A DNA stretch of 64,000 nucleotides, taken from the NCBI RefSeq assembly GCF_040195635.1, contig NZ_JBEFTX010000002.1, positions 372,001 to 436,000 of the forward strand, read 5' to 3'. The DNA is from Thermasporomyces sp040195635 (GTDB taxonomy: Bacteria > Actinomycetota > Actinomycetes > Propionibacteriales > Actinopolymorphaceae). Each line of letters begins with the position of its first letter. Position 1 is the stretch's first letter. Below, piece after piece: positions 17,783 through 25,920 of the stretch. The translations under genes and the position numbers were made by a program. The notes under the pieces were generated by a model. It was not told where the DNA came from and ran no database searches. It saw only the letters and a program-made list of their open reading frames with translations.

Positions 17783-18073
17783 TCAGTGGTAGTCGACCAG
17801 CTCCACAGCAACCGGCCCGGCCGCCGTCCAAGTGAAACAGATTCGGAACTGGTCGTTGACCCGGATCGAGTACTGCCCAGCCCGATCGCCGCGAAGTTTC
17901 TCGAGCCGATTGCCAGGCGGAACACGTAGGTCGTCGAGGCGATCTGCGGCGTTCAGCTGTCGCAACTTCCGGTGGGCCGACCGTTGTACATCCAGTCCGA
18001 TGCGAGCCACTCGTTCGCGGATCCACACCTTTCTTGTCGTGTTGTCCGCGAACGACTGGATCACGACACCCAT
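17783..18073 (-). CDS. higB: HigB/RelE-superfamily toxin
   Basis: 96 residues from the ATG at 18073 (MGVVIQSFADNTTRKVW). The HigB/'killer' pattern is intact: IQSFAD at the N-terminus, ARKL-like RSAHRKLRQLNAADRLDDLRVPPGNRLEKLRGDRAGQ in pieces, then YSIRVNDQFRICFTW with the conserved R-x-N-x-Q-R-I-C-F. RelE-type toxins cleave mRNA on the ribosome. First gene of the higBA operon. Confidence 0.92.
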   Translation of the reverse strand: MGVVIQSFADNTTRKVWIRERVARIGLDVQRSAHRKLRQLNAADRLDDLRVPPGNRLEKLRGDRAGQYSIRVNDQFRICFTWTAAGPVAVELVDYH

Positions 18074-18075
18074 GA

Positions 18076-18106
18076 TAACGCCATACGATATTAACGCCAA
18101 ACGTTA
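18076..18106. promoter_or_regulatory. Probable higBA operator
   Basis: TAACG-CCAAA-CGTTA at 18092-18106 is a perfect palindrome 19 bp upstream of the higB ATG. Its left half-site TAACGCCA is repeated at 18076-18083, immediately before the start codon, 16 bp away. The AT content is well above that of the neighbourhood. The position and symmetry fit autorepression by HigA. Confidence 0.55.
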
Positions 18107-18333
18107 TGGGACGTGTGCTCAGCCATGCGTTGATCACCCGCGGATTCCGGTGGAGTTATGTTTCCAGACTTGGACGAAGCGTTCCGGAAGAAAGAAGCGA
18201 TCAACGAGACAGGGACATGGGCATGAACCGCAGGGCCGTTGACCTTTTCAGGTGTCCGCTTGATGTGGAGCGGGCTTGATCTTTTCTGGTTCGCGTACAT
18301 GCCGGGGGAGTACCGACTGCGTAAGGTGGTGGC

Positions 18334-18915
18334 GTGTCGATGACCCGGACGGCTCCCGCGCCGGCGATGCGCACGCCACGACAGGGCGCGGTACAGCGTG
18401 CGCGCGAGCCGCGACGGTTGATGCTCGCCCTCATGCTCCTGGCTGGGATTTTCGCCATGCACGGGGTTCAGATCGTGTGCGGTCACATGGGAGGACATAT
18501 CCCCGGCGAAGCCGTGCCGTCGGCCCGCAACCCACAGGTCGTGCCATCTGGTCCGCACGGCAAGACCGATGGTGCGGCGCCGCGCCAGGTAGCCCCTGAT
18601 ACAGCGGCCAACACCGTCCATGGCCGATCCGCGGTAACGGCCACCGTCGGTCCCGCCGAGCGTGTCCACCCACGCGGGTCGGAGCCGGGACCCCTGCCCA
18701 CAGACGTCGGACCGGCGCTGGGGTTGTGCATCGCCGTGCTCGGCGGGGGTCTGTTTCTGTTCGGCCTGCTGTTCCGGGTAGGTCGGGGCTGGGCTGTGGG
18801 GTCCGCCTCCGCCATGTCCGTGTCCGCAGTTGTCTTGTCGTACCTACGATCCAGGCGACGACGACCCCGCTCCCTCGCCCGAACCCTCTCCGTGCTCTGC
18901 GTGTCGCGGACCTGA
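18334..18915 (+). CDS. DUF6153-like membrane protein
   Basis: 193 residues, GTG at 18334. A basic N-terminus leads into a hydrophobic segment (LMLALMLLAGIFAMHGVQIVCGHMGGH), then a loop rich in P, H and G, then a second pair of hydrophobic segments (ALGLCIAVLGGGLFLFGLLF). The HxxxxxCGHMGGH cluster after the first segment could bind metal. This family is usually found next to a DUF305 lipoprotein, as here (76 bp downstream), and is suspected to be linked to copper. Function not established. Confidence 0.72.
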   Translation: MSMTRTAPAPAMRTPRQGAVQRAREPRRLMLALMLLAGIFAMHGVQIVCGHMGGHIPGEAVPSARNPQVVPSGPHGKTDGAAPRQVAPDTAANTVHGRSAVTATVGPAERVHPRGSEPGPLPTDVGPALGLCIAVLGGGLFLFGLLFRVGRGWAVGSASAMSVSAVVLSYLRSRRRRPRSLARTLSVLCVSRT

Positions 18916-18991
18916 TCCGTGTCGTGCCGACGGTCGTTTGGCCGGCCGGCGTACGGGACAGATCAACCGACAAGCAGAACACGGAGGATTC

Positions 18992-19612
18992 GTGCGTAAA
19001 CCTGTTGCCTTCCTGCTCGCGTCGTTCGCTGCGTCCGTGCTGATTGCCAGCTGCGGCAGTAGCGGCACGACACAGAACGACGACGCCGAGAACAAGCCCG
19101 GCGACACCACGTCCGCCAAGGCGGCGTTCGGCGACGCTGACGTGGAATTCGCCCAGGGCATGATCCCGCACCACCGCCAGGCGGTGGAGATGGCCGAGCT
19201 TGCACCGACCAGGGCGCAGAGCCCGCAGGTCAAGGAGCTGGCCGCGCAGATCAAGCGGGCACAAGATCCGGAGATCAAGACCATGTCCGGCTGGCTGAGG
19301 TCCTGGGGCGAAGAGGTGCCTGAGGACACCGGTGACACCGGCATGGACCACGGCGGCATGGACATGGGCGAGGACATGCCCGGCATGATGTCCGGTGAGC
19401 AGATGGCCGACCTCGAGGCGGCGAATGGTGCCGACTTCGACCGGATGTTCATGGAGCTGATGATCGACCATCACGAAGGTGCGATCGAGATGGCCGAGAC
19501 CGAGCAACGCGACGGCGAGAACACCGCCGCCAAGAAGCTCGCCGCGACCATCGAGAAGGCCCAGACAGCCGAGATCGCCCAGATGCGGAAGCTACTCGCC
19601 AACTCCGGCTGA
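18992..19612 (+). CDS. DUF305 domain lipoprotein
   Basis: 206 residues from a GTG at 18992 with a GGAGGA ribosome binding site. The signal peptide ends in a lipobox (VLIASC), so the protein is anchored outside the membrane. Two DUF305 half-repeats are visible: FAQGMIPHHRQAVEMAELA and MELMIDHHEGAIEMAETE, each with the His-His/Met signature of possible metal sites. A Met/His/Asp-rich linker (MDHGGMDMGEDMPGMM) lies between them. It probably acts with the DUF6153 protein upstream, and copper or silver binding is the likely but unproven role. Confidence 0.9.
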   Translation: MRKPVAFLLASFAASVLIASCGSSGTTQNDDAENKPGDTTSAKAAFGDADVEFAQGMIPHHRQAVEMAELAPTRAQSPQVKELAAQIKRAQDPEIKTMSGWLRSWGEEVPEDTGDTGMDHGGMDMGEDMPGMMSGEQMADLEAANGADFDRMFMELMIDHHEGAIEMAETEQRDGENTAAKKLAATIEKAQTAEIAQMRKLLANSG

Positions 19613-19635
19613 CGGCTCTCGCGTTCCCTGCCGAG

Positions 19636-19674
19636 AAGGGGGCAGCTCCAGGTCGGCCCTGGGGCTGTCCCCTT
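19636..19674. terminator. Bidirectional terminator hairpin
   Basis: A 17-bp stem (19636-19652 with 19658-19674; only two G-T pairs, otherwise perfect) with a 5-nt loop. It lies between the convergent DUF305 and MFS genes. The arms begin AAGGGGGCAG and end CTGTCCCCTT. Confidence 0.8.
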
Positions 19675-19693
19675 CCGTTCTGCGGTGGGGACG

Positions 19694-21112
19694 TCAGGTC
19701 GAGGCGCTGCTGGGTGCTGTCTGTGGGGCGGGCTTCGGCGGTGTCAGCGCCGCCGCGACAAGGGCGGCGACGCCGGCGGCCGCGGCTGCGACGACGAAAC
19801 CATCCGTGAAGCCGGCGAGAGTGTCGCCGACGAGGCTGGCTGCCGCCACGCTCGAGACAACGGCCGCCCCGCTGGCAGCACCGAACTCATGGAAGGTGCT
19901 GACGATGCCCGAGGCGATGCCGGCCTCGTGGGGGGCCACCTGACCGAGTGCGGTGGCCGACGCGACGACGAAGAGGGCGCCGGACCCGGCGGCCGCGATC
20001 GCGACGCCGATGACAACGGTGGCCGGCCGCATCGACAGGGCGGGGATGGTCATCCCCGCTGCGGCGACGATCAGGCCGGCGACGGCGAAGGGCCGCGCTC
20101 CCAGCCGGCCGATGGAGCGGCCGGTGAGGTTGGCGCCGGCCATCGTTGCCAGTGCCACCGGGAGGAACAGCAGGCCCGTCTGCATCGCGCCGTATCCCTG
20201 CCCGTGCTGGAAGTAGAACGTGCCCAGGAAGAACACGGCGATCATCAACGCCGTCGCCAGCAGGATCAGGAAGGTGCCGGCGGCCACTGGGCGGCGAGCG
20301 AGCAGCCGGACGTCCATCAACGGCGAGCGGGCCCGCTTCTGCCAGGTCACGAACGCCAGGTAGCCGACCGCGGCGACCAGGACGAGCACGGCGGTGGTGA
20401 CGGTCAGCCAGCCGCGATCACCGGCGCTGATGAACGCGTAGATCAGCGCCCCGGATGACGCGGTGACCAGGAAGGCCCCGAAGACGTCGAGCCGGGCTCC
20501 GGTCGCGGTCGGGGTCTGCCGCGGCAGCATCCGGCCCAGCGCGACGATGATCACCAGGCCGATCGGAACGTTGACGAAGAACACCCACGGCCAGCCTGGC
20601 CCGGCGGTGAGGACCCCTCCTAGCAGCACCCCGAGCGCCGCGCCGCCGCCGCCGAGCGCGGACCACACGCCGAGCGCCTTGTTCCGCTCGTCGCCATCGA
20701 ACAGCGTGACGACCAGCGACAGCGCCGACGGCGACAGCAGCGCCGCCCCGACGCCCTGGGCGACGCGCCCGCCGATCAGCATGCCCGAGGCCTCAGCAAG
20801 CCCGGTCACCAGCGACGCCACCGTGAAGATCAGCAGACCGGCGAGCACGATCCGCTTCGCCCCGAGCAGGTCCGCGAGCCGGCCGCCCAGCAGCATCAGC
20901 CCGCCGAACGTCAACGCGTACGCGCTGATGGTCCAGGCGAGGGCCTCGCGGCTCGCCCCCAGGTCGGTCTCGATGTGCGGCAGCGCGATGGCCACCACCG
21001 TGATGTCGAGGATGAGCATCAGCTGGGCCACTCCGAGGAAGCCCAGGATTCGCCAGCGCAGTGGGTGCGGCGTACGTGGCGTACGTTCCACGCCTGTCTC
21101 GTCGAGTGTCAT
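19694..21112 (-). CDS. DHA2-family MFS drug efflux transporter
   Basis: 472 residues, ATG at 21112. The EmrB/QacA-type pattern is present: LDITVVAIALPHIETDLG in helix 1, the motif A loop GGRLADLLGAKR, and the antiporter motif C region ALGVLLGGVLTAGPGWPWVFFVNVPIG. About 14 membrane helices can be counted. It probably exports hydrophobic toxicants by proton antiport. Divergent from a TetR regulator with two identical-architecture operators in between, a standard drug-sensing arrangement; the substrate is unknown. Confidence 0.93.
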   Translation of the reverse strand: MTLDETGVERTPRTPHPLRWRILGFLGVAQLMLILDITVVAIALPHIETDLGASREALAWTISAYALTFGGLMLLGGRLADLLGAKRIVLAGLLIFTVASLVTGLAEASGMLIGGRVAQGVGAALLSPSALSLVVTLFDGDERNKALGVWSALGGGGAALGVLLGGVLTAGPGWPWVFFVNVPIGLVIIVALGRMLPRQTPTATGARLDVFGAFLVTASSGALIYAFISAGDRGWLTVTTAVLVLVAAVGYLAFVTWQKRARSPLMDVRLLARRPVAAGTFLILLATALMIAVFFLGTFYFQHGQGYGAMQTGLLFLPVALATMAGANLTGRSIGRLGARPFAVAGLIVAAAGMTIPALSMRPATVVIGVAIAAAGSGALFVVASATALGQVAPHEAGIASGIVSTFHEFGAASGAAVVSSVAAASLVGDTLAGFTDGFVVAAAAAGVAALVAAALTPPKPAPQTAPSSAST

Positions 21113-21132
21113 GACCGGCCTCCCGCCGTAAG

Positions 21133-21150
21133 TCGTACGTTCGTGTACGA
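21133..21150. promoter_or_regulatory. TetR operator 1 (MFS side)
   Basis: TCGTAC-GTTCGT-GTACGA, a perfect inverted repeat with TCGTA-N8-TACGA geometry, 21 bp upstream of the MFS start. It matches operator 2 in half-site and spacing. Confidence 0.65.
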
Positions 21151-21170
21151 ATTCTGAACGGAGAGCTTAA

Positions 21171-21190
21171 CTCGTATATTCCTGTACGAG
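21171..21190. promoter_or_regulatory. TetR operator 2 (tetR side)
   Basis: CTCGTA-TATTCCTG-TACGAG, a perfect 6-bp inverted repeat with the same TCGTA-N8-TACGA core as operator 1. Its centre is 39 bp from that of operator 1, and it lies 15 bp upstream of the tetR ATG. It should allow autoregulation as well as pump control. Confidence 0.65.
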
Positions 21191-21204
21191 ATAGGGTGGG
21201 CGGC

Positions 21205-21798
21205 ATGGCTCCTGCTGCCGCACGGCCGCGCCGGCGCGCCGACGCCGAACGCAGCATCGCCGCCATCGTCGCGGCGGCCCGAACCTGCCTCGGCCGGGAC
21301 CCGTCCGCGACCGTCGACGACATCGCGAAGACCGCGGGCGTGGGGCGGATGACGCTCTACGGCCACTTCCGCACCCGGGCGCAGCTGGTCGAAGCGGCAC
21401 TCGCCGACGCACTCCGGGCCGGTGAGGAGAGGCTGGCCGCCATCGACCTCGGTGGCGACCCGCGGGACGCGCTGACCCGCCTGCTCGAATCCAGCTGGTC
21501 GCTCGTCGCCGAATCAGCCGCACTGCTCCAGGCGGCTCAAGACGTCCTGCCCGCCGGGCGGCTCCGCCAGTTGCACGACGCGCCTGCCGAGCGGGTCCAG
21601 CAACTCATCCGCCGCGGCCAGGAAGACGGCGTATTCCGCACCGACCTCCCCATCGCCTGGCTGGTCGGCGTCGTGCACTACCTGCTGCACGGCGCGGCGG
21701 TCGAACAGCGGGCCGGACGCCTCGAGAACCCCGACGTCACCCACATCGTCACCACGTCCGTGCAGTCGATTCTCACCCCGCCCGCACCAGCACGGTGA
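21205..21798 (+). CDS. TetR/AcrR family transcriptional regulator
   Basis: 197 residues from the ATG at 21205; an in-frame GTG at 21196 is the alternative. The N-terminal HTH is typical: AERSIAAIVAAARTCL, then ATVDDIAKTAGVGRMTLYGHFRTRAQL. The C-terminal ligand domain (about 75-197) is all-helical and not assignable to a ligand. Divergent from the DHA2 pump, with two TCGTA-N8-TACGA operators between them, so it most likely represses the pump and itself. Confidence 0.92.
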   Translation: MAPAAARPRRRADAERSIAAIVAAARTCLGRDPSATVDDIAKTAGVGRMTLYGHFRTRAQLVEAALADALRAGEERLAAIDLGGDPRDALTRLLESSWSLVAESAALLQAAQDVLPAGRLRQLHDAPAERVQQLIRRGQEDGVFRTDLPIAWLVGVVHYLLHGAAVEQRAGRLENPDVTHIVTTSVQSILTPPAPAR

Positions 21799-21833
21799 GC
21801 TGGTCGTCGTAGGACAGGAACGTCTGCTGGGCG

Positions 21834-22604
21834 TCAGGACCCGTGGGGTCCAGGGCGCTGCCAGGAGAAGTCGCGCGGTTCGGCGCGGCGCCTTGCCGGG
21901 CGGCCGAAACCCATGATGTACGCACGACGCGGCGAGTCCGACCGGTTCGGCCCCGTGTAGTGCAGCGTCCGCGACCCGTGGACCGTCGCCCCACCGGGTG
22001 CCAACGGGCAGGCGGTCACCGGCAGGTCAGCGATGTCCCCGTCGTACTCCAGCGCCTCGACGCTCGGGTCGTCGCTGATGTGCCGGTGTGGCAGGACGTC
22101 GTCTCGGTGGCTCCCGGGCACGAACTGCATGCAGCCGTTCTCGACCGTCGCCTCCTGCAGGGGCATCCAGAAGCTGAGGGCGTCGTATTCGAGTGCCGGG
22201 TCCCAGTACGCCTCGTCCTGGTGCCACGGCGTCGCGGCACCGTGCCTGCCAGGCTTGAGGATCGCGTGGTCTCCCATGCGTTCGGTGTCGGGTCCGAGCA
22301 GCTGCCGGGCGATGGTGAGCGCACGCTCACGCGCCTGGATGTGCTGGAGTTCCGGTGCGTACTTCTCCGGGCTGAGGACCTGCGGCAGGGTCTCGTGCCC
22401 GTCGTCGTCGATGCCGGCGAGCTCGAGCCGGTCTCCGGCCGCGAAGTCCTTCTTGGCGGCGAAGAGCTGATCGTAGATCGCCTGCAGGCGGATGATCTCC
22501 TCGGCTGAGGTCAGGGCAGTTATGACGAGGAACCCGTCGCGGTGGAATGCCGCCACCTCATCCGGAGTGAGGGGTGCCAGCGGCGTCGAGGTGGTCTCGG
22601 TCAT
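21834..22604 (-). CDS. Phytanoyl-CoA dioxygenase (PhyH) family protein
   Basis: 256 residues from the ATG at 22604 with an AAGGAG site. It is an Fe(II)/2-oxoglutarate-dependent oxygenase: FHRDGFLVI at the N-terminus, metal ligands H-x-D in TPWHQDEAYWDP, second His in APGGATVHGSRTLHYTGPNRS followed by the 2-oxoglutarate-binding Arg in SPRRAYIMGF. PhyH proteins of this size hydroxylate small molecules or natural products in many actinomycetes; substrate unknown. It follows the GntR gene by 29 bp and is probably co-transcribed with it. Confidence 0.9.
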   Translation of the reverse strand: MTETTSTPLAPLTPDEVAAFHRDGFLVITALTSAEEIIRLQAIYDQLFAAKKDFAAGDRLELAGIDDDGHETLPQVLSPEKYAPELQHIQARERALTIARQLLGPDTERMGDHAILKPGRHGAATPWHQDEAYWDPALEYDALSFWMPLQEATVENGCMQFVPGSHRDDVLPHRHISDDPSVEALEYDGDIADLPVTACPLAPGGATVHGSRTLHYTGPNRSDSPRRAYIMGFGRPARRRAEPRDFSWQRPGPHGS

Positions 22605-22633
22605 GGGAACTCCTTGTCGGCGGTTGCGTCGAC

Positions 22634-23410
22634 TCAGCCGGTGCCGGCGGCCAGGGTCGCGTGGAACCGGTAGCGGTCGGCGCGGTAGGTGATCCGCCCG
22701 CATTCGACCGGCCGGCCGAGTTGGTCGTAGGTCGTCTGGGAGGTGATGAGAACCGGTGCCCCGACCGCGATGTCGAGAAGGTTCGCCAGCCGTTGGTCGG
22801 CTGCGTCGGCTTCGATCGCGTACGCCGCATGGGTGGGCGTCGCGCCGCGTTCCTCGAGTGCGGCATAGAGCGAAGCGGTGTCGAAGTCGACCTTGGCGAT
22901 GTCGGCCGCGACCCGGCTGAGGGGTACGACGCTGCGCTGGATCGCCACCGGGGCATCGTCGAACAGGCGCAGGCGTTCGAGTGCGAGCACGCGCTCGCCG
23001 CGGTCGACGGCGAGTTGCTCGGCCTCGCCAGCGGTCGACCGCCGGACGCGGCGGCTGAGGACGCGTGCACGTGGCTTGACGCCCTGCTCGGTTGCCAGGG
23101 CGGTGAAACTTCGCAACGCACCAGGCGATTCGCTGAGCTGGCCCGGCGTCGCGTACCACCCACGGCCGGCCGACGGCGTGAGAAGCCCTTGCTGGACGAG
23201 GTTCTGGAGTGCTCGCCGCAACGTCACCCGGCTGACGCCGAGCTGCTCGCAGAGGATGCGTTCGGGGACCAGCCTGCTGCCGGCGCGGATCCGCCCGGTC
23301 GTGATCTCGGTGGCGAGGAGTCGGCGAACCTTCTCGTACGCAGGTTCCGGGCCGTCACGGCTGATCGGCTCGGCGAGGTGGGAGGCCTTCGAGGCAGGTG
23401 CCCGCGTCAC
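22634..23410 (-). CDS. GntR family regulator with UTRA ligand domain
   Basis: 258 residues. The winged HTH is at about 20-90 (AYEKVRRLLATEITTGRIRAG; CEQLGVSRVTLRRALQNLVQQGLL), followed by a UTRA domain (about 105-255: VLALERLRLFDDAPVAIQRSVV, then DQRLANLLDIAVGAPVL). HutC-subfamily regulators sense small sugars or amino-acid derivatives. It precedes the PhyH gene in the same operon, and two similar palindromic sites lie directly upstream, which suggests autoregulation. Confidence 0.92.
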   Translation of the reverse strand: MTRAPASKASHLAEPISRDGPEPAYEKVRRLLATEITTGRIRAGSRLVPERILCEQLGVSRVTLRRALQNLVQQGLLTPSAGRGWYATPGQLSESPGALRSFTALATEQGVKPRARVLSRRVRRSTAGEAEQLAVDRGERVLALERLRLFDDAPVAIQRSVVPLSRVAADIAKVDFDTASLYAALEERGATPTHAAYAIEADAADQRLANLLDIAVGAPVLITSQTTYDQLGRPVECGRITYRADRYRFHATLAAGTG

Positions 23411-23417
23411 CGCCGTA

Positions 23418-23474
23418 CGGTATCACGTGGTATGCACAGTTCTGCAGTGGTCATACGCGGTATTACGTGGTACG
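23418..23474. promoter_or_regulatory. Two candidate GntR/UTRA operators 40 bp apart
   Basis: CGGTATCACGTGGTATGC starts at 23418 and CGGTATTACGTGGTACGC at 23458. Each is an imperfect palindrome around CACGTG/TACGTG, and they are 16 of 18 bases identical. The 40-bp spacing is close to four helical turns. The first begins 8 bp upstream of the GntR start codon, a position expected for autorepression. Confidence 0.6.
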
Positions 23475-23725
23475 CAACAAACGGAGCAGGCCTGGTACGC
23501 AAGGGACCGAGATGCAGCCGTACCGGCCTGGGACTCCGCACACGCTGATCGGCCAGTGATCGCGAAGGCGCGGATATCAAAGGTTCTCCGCCGAACGGAC
23601 TTAACAGCCGTCGTTGTCGGCGACGCCTCGAAGAAACCTCGACTCTATGGCCGATTGCGGCCTCCGTCAGCCCAGGGGCGAGTCCGAACTTTCCGCATTG
23701 TGGACTCTAGGCGGATCTGATCACC

Positions 23726-23893
23726 CTATGTAGCGCAGAATCCCTCAAGTCGGCCACGGGGGCCGTACCGGCACCACCTGCACAGCACGGCTCCCGGAGA
23801 GCAATTCGCGTATGCAACCTGTTTGCCGCACGTCGAACCATCGCACCGATCGTCACCCCACGCCACGTGGGTCTTCTTGGTCGAGGCAGTCAT
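23726..23893 (-). CDS. Possible small Cys-rich protein, unrecognised
   Basis: A 55-codon frame from an ATG at 23893. It encodes six cysteines in a DRCDGSTCG ... NCSPGAVLCRWCRYG ... FCAT pattern that could hold a zinc ion. There is no recognised family and no clear ribosome binding site. It may be a chance frame; support is only the ordered cysteine spacing and the lack of any competing gene. Confidence 0.25.
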   Translation of the reverse strand: MTASTKKTHVAWGDDRCDGSTCGKQVAYANCSPGAVLCRWCRYGPRGRLEGFCAT

Positions 23894-23938
23894 CGGCGGG
23901 CCGTGCCTTCTCGCGCACCCCCGACCGAAGGAGACCTC

Positions 23939-24907
23939 GTGAGGCCGCACTCACAGTCCCACTACGTAGGGTCAGCAGGACCTAGACATCGAGGAACCCG
24001 CCGCTCTCTCTTCCACCGATCTCGGAGATCGGCCCGAGCCCTCTCGGTGGTCGCCGCCGTCCTCGGGGTGACCGTGGCGACTGTCGGTGTGGCGGCGCTG
24101 TGGTTCACTCTCGAGTACCCAGGTCGACTCGCGGCGATGATCACCTCCAACAGCGCGTCGGCCAGTCCGGACGCTCAGCCGAGGTCGCTCAACTCGCGGT
24201 ACCTGGACCTCGGCGGCCTGCACTCATCCGTCGACCCGACGTCGAGTGTGGAGACCGCGCGGGCGGACAGGTCCAAACTCGCCGACAGGTCGGCAACGAG
24301 GGCCAAACCCACGGCCAAGGCGACGAGTACGAAGCCCAAGCCGAGCCCGACCAAGGCCAGCCCCAAGCCGGCGGCCGCGCCCGCACCGAAGAAGGCCGTG
24401 GCCGAGAAACCCGCCGGGCAGCCGTCACCGGTCAAGCTCGCCGACGGACGTCCCAACTTCCAGTCGCCGTTCACCTGTGGCGAGCGGTGGAGAGGGACGA
24501 CGTACGCCAACCACAATCCGGAGGACAAGAAGATCGACTTCTTCTACCAGGACGGAGAGACGCGCGGTCGTGACGTGCGGGCGTCCGCACCAGGGGTGGT
24601 GAACCGGATCCTCCCCGAGATCGGCGCGATCAAGATCTATCACGGCGACCGCTGGTACACGATGTACAACCACATGGACCCGATCCTCGTGGAGGTCGGC
24701 CAGAAGCTCGCCCAGGGCGAACTGGTCGGCAAGGCCGGTTCGGTGGACACCGGGGTTCCCCACCTCCACTACGAGCAGATCTACGACGCCGACAACGACG
24801 ACTGGGGCAGCAGCCCGGCAGAGATCGTGAATCCGATCATCCAGGAGGTTCGGTACTCCCTCAGCGCTGGCGACGAGCCGATCATCACGAGCACGAACAA
24901 CTGCTGA
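23939..24907 (+). CDS. Secreted/anchored M23 (LytM) family metallopeptidase
   Basis: 322 residues from a GTG at 23939 with GAAGGAG 5 bp upstream. A basic start leads into one membrane segment (ALSVVAAVLGVTVATVGVAALWF), then a Lys/Pro/Ala-rich wall-spanning linker (about 120-165), then the M23 domain. Zinc-site residues appear as NHNPEDKKIDF (His...Asp) and VPHLHYEQ (HLH). The start of the domain carries two Cys (TCGERW; final ...TSTNNC) that could pair. It probably cuts peptidoglycan cross-bridges or acts as an inactive LytM scaffold, but the H-x-H motif suggests activity. Confidence 0.87.
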   Translation: MRPHSQSHYVGSAGPRHRGTRRSLFHRSRRSARALSVVAAVLGVTVATVGVAALWFTLEYPGRLAAMITSNSASASPDAQPRSLNSRYLDLGGLHSSVDPTSSVETARADRSKLADRSATRAKPTAKATSTKPKPSPTKASPKPAAAPAPKKAVAEKPAGQPSPVKLADGRPNFQSPFTCGERWRGTTYANHNPEDKKIDFFYQDGETRGRDVRASAPGVVNRILPEIGAIKIYHGDRWYTMYNHMDPILVEVGQKLAQGELVGKAGSVDTGVPHLHYEQIYDADNDDWGSSPAEIVNPIIQEVRYSLSAGDEPIITSTNNC

Positions 24908-24951
24908 CAACGCACCCTGACAGACCGCGGGGTCCGGCACGATATGCCGTG

Positions 24952-25911
24952 ATGGAGCAATCGGCAGAGTTTCTCGAGATCGCACGTGAGCTGTATGCGG
25001 TGCCGCCGGGCGAGTTCGTCGCGGCCCGTGACGACCTGGTCCGGCGCGCCCGAGCCGACCACCGGCTCGACCTGGCCCGGGCACTTGCCGGGCTGCGCCG
25101 GCCGACCCAGAGCGCATGGGTCGTCAACCTGTTGGTACGCGAGCGTGGTGAGCTGGTCGCGGAGCTGCTGGAGCTGGCCGAGGAGTTCCGGCCGGCGTAC
25201 GAAGCGGGCGCGGGCGACCAGCTTCGCGAGCTGTCGACCCGTCGGCAGCGGCTCGTGTCACAACTGATCACCGCCGCTCGGCGGCTCGCCGGAGAGGCGG
25301 GCGTCCGGGTGTCGCCTGAGCTCGGCCGTGACGTCGAGGGGACGCTGGGCGCGGCGCTCGTCGATCCCGACGTCGCCGAACAGGTCCGGGGCGCGACGTT
25401 GGCGGCGGCGGTGGAGTACGCCGGGTTCGGGCCGGTGTGGGCGGCTCCTGGCCCGGCGGTGGTCCGCGACCGGGGCGCGAACCGGTCCGGCGCCGAGAAG
25501 AAGGCGCCACGCGGCCGGAAAGCGGGGGTCGAGCGGCTGTCGGATCCTGATCGGCGTACGGACGAGCGATCGGGCGGGCGAGGACGTACCGACGATGGCG
25601 GGCTGGCCGGCACTGACCGCCGTACGGAGGCTGAACGGCGGGTCGCGGAAGCCCGTGCGGCGGTGGCAGAAGCAGAACGCGACCTTGCCGACCGCGACAA
25701 TGCCGTCGACGAGGCGGTCGGTCAGGCCAACGCGGCGCGGGACGAGGTCGACCGGCTGCGTACGCAACTGCGTGACGCCGAGGAACGGGCGAAGGCTCTG
25801 GACCGCGGCGTCCGCGCGGCCACCAAGCGGCAGCAACGGTCGGCCGACCACCTCGCCACCGCGCGAGGGCGGCTCGCGGACGCGACCCGCCGGGCACAAC
25901 GCGCACACTGA
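24952..25911 (+). CDS. Unrecognised helical/coiled-coil protein
   Basis: 319 residues from the ATG at 24952. The N-terminal 170 residues are helical with an LRRPTQSAWVVNLLVRER motif common to a conserved actinomycete family of unknown function. A highly charged linker (about 175-225) follows. The last 95 residues form a strong coiled coil (EAERRVAEARAAVAEAERDLAD..., with heptad spacing). No signal peptide or enzyme motif. It starts 44 bp after the M23 peptidase gene and could be in the same operon, and a hairpin follows it. Confidence 0.7.
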   Translation: MEQSAEFLEIARELYAVPPGEFVAARDDLVRRARADHRLDLARALAGLRRPTQSAWVVNLLVRERGELVAELLELAEEFRPAYEAGAGDQLRELSTRRQRLVSQLITAARRLAGEAGVRVSPELGRDVEGTLGAALVDPDVAEQVRGATLAAAVEYAGFGPVWAAPGPAVVRDRGANRSGAEKKAPRGRKAGVERLSDPDRRTDERSGGRGRTDDGGLAGTDRRTEAERRVAEARAAVAEAERDLADRDNAVDEAVGQANAARDEVDRLRTQLRDAEERAKALDRGVRAATKRQQRSADHLATARGRLADATRRAQRAH

Positions 25912-25920
25912 GAACGCAAG

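Larger units (their letters stand above)
23411..23938. other. 528-bp spacer between gntR and the M23 peptidase
   Basis: The left part holds the two GntR-type operators. The middle (about 23500-23720) shows no coding pattern on either strand. The right part holds a possible Cys-rich mini-gene on the minus strand (23726-23893) and the peptidase ribosome binding site (GAAGGAG before the GTG at 23939). Confidence 0.5.

Noticed and set aside
18431..19507. A 358-codon minus-strand frame across DUF6153/DUF305
   Set aside because: It is antisense to two recognisable genes with signal peptide and lipobox; composition of a shadow frame.
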